A stretch of 64,000 nucleotides of DNA from Owenia fusiformis (lineage: Eukaryota > Annelida > Polychaeta > Sabellida > Oweniidae), in contig CAIIXF020000001.1 of the NCBI GenBank assembly GCA_903813345.2, positions 11,321,598-11,385,597 of the forward strand, in the 5' to 3' direction. This document shows positions 1-11,100 of the stretch, in pieces; position 1 is the first letter of the stretch; the number at the start of each line of letters is the position of its first letter. Both the position numbers and the translations under genes were made by a program. A model generated the notes under the pieces. It was not told where the DNA came from. It did no database searches and saw only the letters and a program-made list of their open reading frames with translations.

Positions 1-2073
1 CAAGCCACTTAGTTAGGTTTATAGCATAATAGAAGATAAACTAACACTGTTATCACTTTATTGAGCAGATAGGAAGTTTTGGTCGGTCATAGAAATCATC
101 ATTTTGGGTTATCGGAGTCTCTCTTTATTTAATGATTGTGAAAGACTCTGATTTACCATAAGACAGTTGATGCTGGGTACTTCATTCCTATGATCTCAAT
201 ACACTTTTTGGATTTTAAGAAACTATTTCTTTTATCAATGTCCCACATTGCCATGTGTCATGGTAACACTGGTCTATTCCCCATGCAAAACGTTGGCGAC
301 CCTAACTCGCCATTGTTTGCTTTTGTCTTAATTATGTCACCACAACAAGTGGTGACATATTGTTATAGTCTTCAACTTTTTTGTGGACGTTGTTCGGCGT
401 TTGGAGTTCGCCGTCTGACAGGTAGTGACATTTTGCATGTTATATCCTGCCTTGTTTCAATTTTATTATCTGGAATATGTCATTTCTTAAGGTCACTACT
501 AGTAGGGCTATTTCACGTATTGAACGATGTTGGATTACCAAGCTATGAAGATTTCATGATTGAAAATCAAACTGGTAAACGAATATGGTATTGAACTCTA
601 TCTTCATTCGGATAATACAAAAAAGTACATCATAACTGAGAAAGTATCGGAGGATTGCCATGTTTTGTATCGCTCTGCATACAAGGCTTCAGGAATGATA
701 TAAACCCCCAAATCCAACGTACATCAAGGGTCAACATTCGATGGAAGGATGAGTCATTTCGTGAAGTCTCCGAATGTTAGGCTTTAGTTAAGAAATAACA
801 TAACCCACTGATATGTACTTTTACGGGAATCTCTTATTTTAACGTGATAATTAAACACATGCTATGAATTAGACACATTGAACTTGAAGTGGTTTTCTCG
901 CATCTTATTGATCAACCTTGTGAATAGCTGTCAAAACTATTTCCTTGGTCGGAAGCAACATGCCAACAACAAATATGGTGGCTTATTAAACAAATAAAAA
1001 GGCGATACCAGAAAGGGTGGGCGATTCTATCCTAGATCTAGAAAGCTCACACCAAGAAATTGAGCCATTTAGACCATGGGCTTTCGCCGGTGTAACAAAA
1101 ATTATCTTTGTCTGGTATTTCTTTCATTTTGAATCACTGTTGGATTGGAAATTGTTTTGTAATTCAAGAAGAGAAAAATGTTTTGGGTCGAACCGCATTT
1201 GTATTAAACAAAGAATCAACATATAACTTTTTTAGCAATTGGTATCTATATACCGAAAGATATTTACAGTATTTACACTGCGCGAAGAGTCTACAGTAAA
1301 TACACTACTTAAGACGAAGCTCTCTTTTAAGAAGCGAAATCGAACGAATGCAAACGGTATGAGATATTGTATTTTTGTGTTTATTACATGGTACTCTCAG
1401 TACATGTGTACTAAGATTCACCAATAGTTTATAATCTTGCATTGAGATGAATGCTCACAATTGATTATAATATTTTGACTCCATTGAGGTTACCATGAAT
1501 TTGGAGCCTCGACTAATCTTGATAGTTTTGTTCCTACATTGTTCAGTCATTTTTGAAGTCACATTCGATATTCTATGTTGAAAGGTATAGCAGACTCGTC
1601 AACAGCGTGTCAAATAGAATTAGACATCCCATGTGTAATAGAGAACTTGAAGATACTCTCTTAGCAGAACCTAAAACAGTAAGGGGTAAATGTAAAGAAA
1701 ATAAACAATGACTAATGATTCCAACTTATAATGAAATAAGTATTATGGTTTCTAGTATTAATGACGAAAGTGATACTGGAATAACATAGTGTTTTGTCGA
1801 TTTTAAGTATTCTAAGTGACATCGCTTGAAAGGATTTCTTCTAAGCGTCACTGAACTCGAGTCGATTTTTAAGGCCATTGGATGTGCCTACCACCAAGCA
1901 CCAGATTAGAAGAAACGTATTGTCATGGTGTAATATGTCATTTTCCGATAGGTGTAATTGTATGTAACTTACTTGTACACACAGGTCCCTTTGGAAAGTA
2001 TCCCTTTGTGCAGAAACACCGTTTAGATTTATCATTAAAAAGGCTTGCAAATTTACTACCACTCTTCTTTATG
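1..2073. other. Left flank, no firm gene
   Basis: AT-rich sequence downstream of the minus-strand Ly6 gene. The one notable item is a possible plus-strand exon at 422-574, described separately. The other open frames here are short, lack recognisable domains and have no convincing pair of splice sites. The Ly6 3' UTR must begin at 2073 on the minus strand, but I could not assign a poly(A) signal. Confidence 0.4.
422..574 (+). CDS. Possible exon, paralogous to 6903-7045
   Basis: An open segment with an acceptor (ctgacag) before 422 and a possible donor (GTAAAC) after 574. Entry needs two bases of a codon and exit leaves one. The 50 codons read as a mainly hydrophobic segment followed by GLPSYEDF and ending before a split codon. 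The 3' part resembles 6903-7045, which has GLPGYET and the same exit phase. I do not recognise the family. It could be an exon of an unassembled plus-strand gene or a decayed copy of one. No start or stop exon was identified. Confidence 0.25.
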
Positions 2074-2120
2074 TTACTGAGAGTCAGCGCAGGTGGCCGG
2101 CATTCCATTTTCCGATGGTA
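2074..2120 (-). CDS. Ly6 gene exon 4 (C-terminus)
   Basis: A strong acceptor (acttttacttttcag) precedes 2120. Joined to the single G left by exon 3, the frame gives VPSENGMPATCADSQ and TAA at 2076-2074. In another frame the same segment stays open with four cysteines to a GTAAGT donor after 1973, so an alternative role for this exon is possible. Confidence 0.5.
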
Positions 2121-5100
2121 CTGAAAAGTAAAAGTATGGGTTATGATGTATAATATTGATTTTAGCGAGTTCATTTCGATGTTATTGTTATCGGCAATCT
2201 GTTGCAATAAATGTAACACCACTAGTATCGGTGTCATGTGTGTCAGGCCCTATTAAATTAGACAACATTCTCTTTAAAAATAATGGGAAGACTTGAGTAA
2301 AGGCATAATCATCACCGGATAAATTATTTTTCATAGAATTCCAACACACGATACAGCAATACATACAAATGTGCATACATATTTATATTCAAGCTTTAAA
2401 ATGTTGTATTTTGGAATATTATGAAGTAACAGGGTGGTCCAAAAAAAGTGAACCCCTGCAACAGGCTACAATTTTCTTAATACATGCATGAATTGGCTCA
2501 TATTATCACATGTTGTAGAAAAAGGTCTAAAATTTGGGTTAATGCCATATTTTACTCTCAGTCTTAAATTTTGAAAAAATTACAAGCGTTTAACAAACAT
2601 GCCTGGAAATTTCACACTTTCATTGATCATTTTGAAGCATTTTTAACTGTTCAACAGTTCAGGGGTATGTTACCTACACCAACAGTTAGAGGGGCGCCTC
2701 TTATGGAAGGAAGTTGCCCCCTGTGACCAGGAATCTGATCACCCCTTCATCAAATATCTTTAAAAAATCAAAAGAAAATCCAATATTCAATGTTTTGAGC
2801 CATATGCTAGTTTTAAGCCATAATGTGCAAGATTTTAAATTGAACAAAGTCAGAAAATATTAGTTCTTTAAGACTGCAGCTTAAAAAATTCTCAGGGGAA
2901 AGGTGTTAAAGGGTTGAAGTATCGCGGATACTGAAAATCACAATTTGTCCATTTTCAGTAATGTTTGGTTAGGGCTTATTATTTCTGCAAATTTCAAGAC
3001 TAAGAAAAATGTATGGTACCAACATAACTTTTAGACCTTCTTCTACAACATGTGAAAAAAAAAATTCCTGCAAGTAATAAGGGAAATATGGCCAGTTGCA
3101 GGGGTTCACTTTTTTTGGACCACCCTGTTTAAACGTTCTGGTCGCCTCCATACCTCTGAGGCTCTTGGACAGGTTGTGAAGAAGTTCTTGCACACTGGCC
3201 TGTCTAAATATCCCTGTAAACAGTCGTTGGTTTGCCTGCACAATTTACCGAAGGCCCGCAAAGGACTGTCTTTAACTGAAAAAAGCCAGCGTTATTGTTA
3301 TTAACACACTGAATGTGAGAGAAGTTTTTTGTAATCAGCTATTATATTGGCTTTCAATGGAATCGGACTCAGAACAAGTTGGCTACATTTTGGATTTTCT
3401 GAGAATATAAAAGATGGCGTACGTGTTGCACTCACCTATTTTTGCGTTGCATTTCATTTTTCCACAGCAGAAGTTCCATCTACGTGTCCATTCGGCATCA
3501 GTGTCTAAGAGCTCCTCACAATGGTCCTTTGCTTTACAGCCCTTCTCTACCTGGTACTTCTCCCAACCCAATTTGATAGTCTTGCTGTAGCATTGGTACT
3601 ACCAAGTAAAAATAATGGGATGAAAGCGACATTATCATTTGATTAGCCCCATAGTCAAAATACAAATGATTGAACTGATATATCATTTAATGGAATAGAT
3701 GTGAGACTCAACTTAAATGAAAAGGTGAGCCAACGGGGGTCATGATTAGAGATACACACGAGACAGCAGTCAAGTCAAGTAAAGTATAACACATGTTCAT
3801 CGGAAATGCATTTTAAGTTGATTTCTCTTTCATTTTTCTTGGCAATGTGCGGTTTACCAAATTCCTCAGGTACATGAGAGGAAATCCGATTTGCATTTTG
3901 TCTTTCAAATGTTACCATGTGCGTCTTGATTTACGTACCTTTGTTCTGTCACGTTGTTCTTCAGTAGTAGTAAACATGGGATCTGGAGTTGTTTTGCGGA
4001 CTCTGTTCTCTTTATCATCGTTGTCATCATCATCTTCATCATACATACCATTTCCATATATAGTATTGTCGTAATTAATTTTTTTCTTCTGTGTCTTCTT
4101 CTTTGATACTAAAACCTCCTCCTCTTCCTCATCGTATTCTTCATACTCCTCATATTCATACTCTGTATTGTTTGATGACGGCTCGTCGTCATAATAATAC
4201 AGACCATCAGCAGACCTCTCAACACGCCCATTCCCTCTTTTCCCTTTCCCACGTCCCTTCCCCTTCCCTCGTTTGTTCAGTTCTGCTAGATCCTGATAGT
4301 AATATTCATATAGTTCAGTGGCATCTTCGTCTTCTTCCGTTTCGTAATAATAATCATCAAATTTTTCACATCGTTCAAGGTCAGCTGATTCTAAACATCG
4401 CACGTTAGCGTCTATTTCATTTTGACCCTTTCCCGTACAAGAGTAACATTTGATACAATCTGAAAATGAAACAATACAATTTACATGAGTTTCATCAACG
4501 TTTGCAATTTCACTTACGTAACGATGCAGATCTATGTCAACATTTGCATTATCAGACTTATTCATGACTGTAAACTATGGACTTGCCCAGTTCTCATTAT
4601 AAAAATGCAGTCATTAACTATTTTACTTCAAAAGGTTGCAAGCGCTACAGCTAAGAGTTCTATGTTGTACTTGACAATGAACCTCTTTTAAAACAATGGC
4701 CCAGATAATTACTTGTTGGCCTTCCTGATGAACAGTATATTTAATGACACAGTTCAAATTAATTAATGTGTCATCATCTGTTCTTCTTCAGGATCACTTT
4801 TAATTTTTCTCGTTGATGTTTAAATTTCCGATTCTGATTTTATGAGTTTCTTCCACCATTGCTCATTGAGAATGTTTTGGGCCACCCTGTATATTTCTCT
4901 ACAAATAACGTTTAATCAATAGTAATGTAGTAAGGAGAGTGACCAAAATGCAGAAACATAATGTCCATTTACATTGAATTATCATTAGAATTGATAGCGG
5001 TGATTTTGGACTACTAGATATGTCCTTTTAGCATCAGACTTAGCTGAGACAATGGAAAATGCTCAACTACAAACATTTCATGAGTACTGCGTCGTCTGTA

Positions 5101-8100
5101 TTTATAATGATGCACTTAATCAAGCCTTTGTGTTACTCCAACTATAAATTTGTTTTGTAATTAAAGTTGGTAAGTATGCGCACTACATTTTTCCACAATG
5201 GTAGCATAGCATAGATAATATAGTTTGCCAGCGGTTATTACCATATGTTACGCCGCACCAGGTGGTAGTGTAGGTTGCACTATTGTTCTCAATGCTAGAG
5301 TTACTGACGTATATAACATATCACTGTTCTACATTAATACCGATTTCAGCTCTCTGGTATTCCTGTTTTAGAGCACAACTCCCTGACAAAATAACAATTT
5401 AAATTTGAATTTTTTGACGATGGATATATGTTACGTAAGGGTTGGACAACATGTTTTCTAGTGGAAACTTATCTTATAAACTACAAACATTTTCACACCT
5501 TTGATGTCGAATATACACTGAGCTGTTTATTTTTGTATTCATCACTTCAGGAGTGATTCAGAAATGATCCTATGGACCTCGAGAAATAATTTTGCTATTT
5601 GCCTGTTCAAGAGAAAAACAAACGAGTTAATCTTTGTCACGCGTATTTTCTCATAATCCCAAAATTCCATACTTAAAGAGAGAATCAGATCTAGCGGGCA
5701 AATGTTTCAATTTTAATGTATTTTGGCTCATATCATTCCTTGTTATGTCTATTTTCTAAAACTCCTCAAAGTACATTCTTTATTCCAGAAACTTAAAGGG
5801 ACATTCCTAGCCAGACCATTTCTATCCTGATATGGTAGCTACAATCATATATACTTTGCATATTTAGCAAAACACGAGAATGATGTCATCAACCCTCAAC
5901 TTTCACAACCTTGCCTATAACAGTATAGGACAGTAGCATAAAATCACTTTTAGGCAAGCGGTCCTTACTTGATGTGCAAAAATATTTTCAGCGCTTGTCA
6001 GCCTGCTTAGAATAAAAGAAGAGACTTTTAGGATCAAGTCATAAACAAATTTGAAAAATAATATTCAGCTGGTTTTATCATTCTTAATAGATCCTTACCT
6101 AATGTTATATGCAAAGTTCTTGAGAGATGATGACATCACTTCCTGAGTGAAATCTTAAAAGATGACAGCCTTATGGAATTGAGCACTACAATTTTAAGTG
6201 ATCAATATTGACCATATCTAACATTTCCCCATGTTTTGCTAAACATGGAAAGTTTATATAAATATGATTATAGCTATCATATAAAGAGAGAAATGGTCTG
6301 GCAAGGAATATCCCTTTAAGATTTTTACAATAATGTGTTATTTTTCAATCATTTTGGTTTTTTCTACAATTTTTGCACTTTGAATCCTGAATAACTTCAC
6401 CAAATTATAACATATCTCGAGTCTTTTGGGATATATTGTATTTGAGATCATAAAGAATATATTGGTGGGTACATGTTGCTTGCAATTTTGTCATCCCCTA
6501 TAGATCTGATACGACCTTAAAGTCCATGTGACCCCTTCCCCTCCTACTGTACAGAGCAGCACAACAACTTACTATTTGACTGGTTGAACATAAATGTTTG
6601 ATCATCCTCTAAGCAGATTATAACTTTAGCAACTTAACATCCGTTTTGACAAAATATCTCAAGGTTTCCCTCTGGCTCTCTTAGCTGATCAATTACAATT
6701 GCCTATGGTAATTTATCAAAAATGCAAGCTTATCTAAATAAAGTCTCACTTTTCCAGAGGGCTTTACAGTGAGAACGATTAGTGTCTTCACTGTTTTATT
6801 AGTGCATTTGCATATACTTGTACATGTTTTTAAAGAAATTATACACGTTCGTTAAATATATGAAATCCATAAAACATATCTACTACCCCGTCCCTGTTTT
6901 AGATTAGTTATCCTGCTAGTAACATTGCCACTGTTTGAACTATGGAGAGAAGAAATCGCACACGTATTATCTTTTCCAATCGCATCGATTGTACGTCACC
7001 TGTACACGGGAGTTTATCATCTTGGATTACCAGGATATGAAACTGGTAAGCGAATATTGGAGCTAACCAAAATTTTCAAAAGGCCATAGTTAAGCTTTAA
7101 TGTCCTCTTTAAGAACCCCATATTCTTACTATTGAAAATGGATTCTACCAATACTCTCCAACGTGAATAGTTACGAGATCAACTTGATTTCTTCTTGTTG
7201 AGATAAGTTGTGATAGCATGATCGAGTCTTGGCAAGTATATTAACTTATATGTTGAATTGTATTGCTAAAATCCATTTTTATAGCATCAATAGGGTAAAA
7301 TGACATTGGGGTTGCTTTTTAGAACTTTTTGTTGGCTTTACATGGGTGTATATATTATGCTCAATAACTGATATACTGTTTAATGAAACCTTTATCGTTA
7401 TAATTCATTGTATCTAGGACTTTGTCTTTTGGCCTAAAGGATCAGCAAGTCGAAACAAAATTCTAAGATTAATTAATAATATAACGCTTTACACAGTAGA
7501 ACAAAATGTATGGTTCGCTCTTGTCCCGGTGGACTTTCTTAAAGCTTTCGACTCTCTTCGTCATCATTATTTTTTATTAAGGTAATTAATAAAAGTTCAC
7601 GTTGAGAAATATGTCATTTCATGGGTAAAACAGTATTAAAATGATAAGTTAAGTTATGCATCCAGGGTTCTAGTTTTAAGATTAAGATATAAAAGGGGAT
7701 CAAACATGGGGATTCGTTACCACCTAAATTATTTTTATGTGGATACAATATCCTTTATGGCAAAAAATATATACGAGATGATAAATAAAAAAGAAATCTG
7801 GATTGGAAGCAAAGAATTAAAATAAGCATACGATTTAAGTGCTATTGTTATTTGTTATTTACGTTGTATTTTAGTTTTACTCCGGCAAGATTTACTCATA
7901 AACCAAGGGAACCCCTAGAGACAATAAGTGAACGTCAACCAACCCTCGAATGTCATTTTGCCTACTACTGGTATTCATAATAGTTTCTGATTTGGGAGAC
8001 CTCATCGGACTTCAACGTTCGTACATTAAGGTGAGATAATCAATTAATTAATCAAGTTAATTACTATTATTTATTACATCATTTGAAAAAATGAATGCGA

Positions 8101-11100
8101 GTATTCAAACACTGGGAGAAATAACACCATTCTATTTGATCATTGTTCGTCAACCAATGAAAATTCGACATTTTTAGCTTTTAACAGTAATGATAATTGT
8201 TCTGTACACTTTCATATACGCATTATAAGCTTTCAATCATAAAGAAACCAAAAGGAACAGAAACTACTACCTACAGTAGCTAATGAGTCAGCCCCCAAAT
8301 CGACCTCGTTTCACAGTGCATTCTGAAGTTAATAAATGGGCTTCACAACCCTCAATCATCTCAACAGTTGCACCGTTACATGATTTTCTGAATGAATTTG
8401 CGGGAGGAGAGCATAAAAATAACTTATCTTGATATACAGGTTGTTAATAAAGTTCTTGAAAAAGGGTTATAATAGTGCTAACATTTTTAAACATGAAACA
8501 AATTGCATTGTGATTGGTGTTTGCAGGAGCTATACAGTCTAATAAAAATGAGTACACTTTTATATCCAAGGTGATTTTTTATTTTAATGCTTCCAGTATT
8601 GTTTGTGTATGCTATATCTCTGGATAGAGACTTAAATATTCTCATTAAATAATATATAATGTACGATGACTAGATAACAAAAATGCTGTCTTACACCATA
8701 TTATTGAGTACCATGGGATATTTTAGAGGATACACCAAGGGTGTATTATGAATGTGAAGTACAGGGTGAGCAAAAAAAGATTGAACTTTGTTCGATGTTC
8801 CACTAAACCCATCATATGGGGTTTATGTATCCCAGCTTATTAGATACAGCAGGGCGTGTTCAAAATATCTAGATTTCAAATCAAGACACCATATTTTAGT
8901 TACCAAGCTGTTAGGACAAGGTTATACTTGTAAAAAACTTAAGAAATCCTTTCTGGGCTTCGCTGAAAAGTACAAGTCATTAATTTTGAAATTTCAAATT
9001 TTACCACTTGAAATGCTGAAGGATGTAGGAATGGTATAAAACAAATTGGCACCTTTTGAGGTGAATCCCGGCTATGGTATTAATGGTTGAGAAATAGGAA
9101 TCGAAACCAGCCATAGTTTTCTCCTGATGACCATTGTGAATGTTGTGTTTTATGGATTATGATGATAGCTTTGCGAACGGATGTTGACCCCTTGAATTGC
9201 CTATGGACTTCGAGACTGGATTTTATCTATCCCACATCATTTGAGACTGAATACTCTTATCTTTTATGAGTACTAGTATCTACAACTATTTTTGATGTTT
9301 TGAGTATTGGCTATCAATTTTTCAATTTTTCTTCAACATGTATTGTAATGACTTCAGTATGAATGAAATGTCCCTTGGTGTTCTGGTCCTGGATTGTGAT
9401 ACTAGTATTGGTTCTCGATTGGAGGGGGGATGTTAGACATTGTTTCTTTTCACGTGAGATCATGGTTTTGGGATATATAGGGTCTACTTTTCTTATGACA
9501 GATTTACACTTACAGTTTGCTTTTCTTGTTGGGTTTCCTTGAAGTTTTTAGTCACCCTTCCCTTTTGGCATTTGTGCTTATATATTCTTTCATTCTAATG
9601 ATTTCATTGGTCTATTTCAAAGGGTTACGATTTCATGGCCATTTCTATGTCACCACTTTTGTTAAAGCCCCCGTTTTTGTGACGGTGGTCGGCTTCTGTA
9701 ATGGCGGTTGGCGCTCGGCTTCTATAGCAAATTTCCAATAAATTAACAAATAACCGTTGAGACTGACTTCAAATTTTTTCCAAAATCATCAACGAGTTCT
9801 CATTTTTCAACCCACTTCAAATTGACAATTTTTTATCTAAATCATCTACTAGTTCTCAGAGGTTCAAACCTGGCTTTAGATTTGGGATTTGACCTTCAAT
9901 GACATTCTTAAGGTCAGAAAAGGTCAAAAAGGTATTTTTCAACCCACTTCAAATTGACAATTTTTTATCTAAATCATCTACTAGTTCTCAGAGGTTCAAA
10001 CCTGGCTTTAGATTTGGGATTTGACCTTCAATGACATTCTTAAGGTCAGAAAAGGTCAAAAAGGTAGTTTTCAACTCACTTCAAATTGACAATTTTATTA
10101 TCAAAATCATCTACAAGTTCTATCTTGAGATTTTTCCTTTAGTGACATTCTCAAGGTAAAAAGGTATTTTTCAATTTCTTCAAATCGAGTTCTTTTTTCA
10201 AGATCATTTACAATTTCTCAGAGGTTCAAACCTGCCTTTAGATTTGAGACTTGACCTTCAATGACCTTCTCAAACCCAAAGTGTTCAGTTTTCAACTTGC
10301 TTCAAATTGGCCAATCAGAAATTCAAATCTGACTTTTAGATTTAAGACTTGACGTTCAATGACCTTCTCAAAGTAAAAAGGTCGAGACGTTAAATCTGAC
10401 TTCAAATTGAACTCATAATATTGTGGGCGCGATTGGGTGACCAATATTAGCTGAAAGCAATGGATCGCATGAGTTTTCCCTATGGGAAAATAAGATGGGA
10501 AATATTGTTTTCCACTTTATCTAAAAGGAATTCCTTTAAAGGGGTTATGTACTGTGTGTCAAAACACAACATATTGACGCAAGAAAAATTAAAAAAGCAG
10601 GGGTGGAAGGGGTTGAAAATCAGGGAAATATTTCTGAAAAAACATGTGGGTGGGTTGTTTGCATCTTCCCTGTCTCAAATTCGAAATTATCTTATCATCT
10701 CTAGGGGTGCTTTTCCTAGAGATTATGCATTGGTCTTACATATGCACCTATTTAAATCCTCAGAAAATAGCCAAAATCCAACATATGACTGTACGAAATC
10801 TGTTGCGATATTTTCCTTCCTCCTTCGGTAGCTATCTTGAGAATGTCTTCTTGAGTGGAGCTCCCATCCAATGTCTCTAGGAATCAGAATACAAAGTTTG
10901 AACCATATCCATCAACTCGTATTTGGGTTTTCAAAGATTACGTTCTGGTACGAGGAATGGCGGCCATTTTGGAATTTAGCCACCATCTGTACGAAAATGA
11001 TATAGTGACATTATTGCAAACGACATTGTTTATTTCAAAGCTCTGGCTTATATAGAAAAGATTTATAAGGAAAACAATTACGAAAAGTCCTCCAATATTT

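Noticed and set aside
3912-4565. Reading the acidic Ly6 exon as a 217-residue single-exon protein
   Set aside because: The N-terminal part lies upstream of a good acceptor and the C-terminal part beyond a good donor. The spliced model restores a full Ly6 cysteine pattern.
9517-9741. 74-codon hydrophobic frame
   Set aside because: Starts within an interspersed repeat copy and shows no conserved motif.
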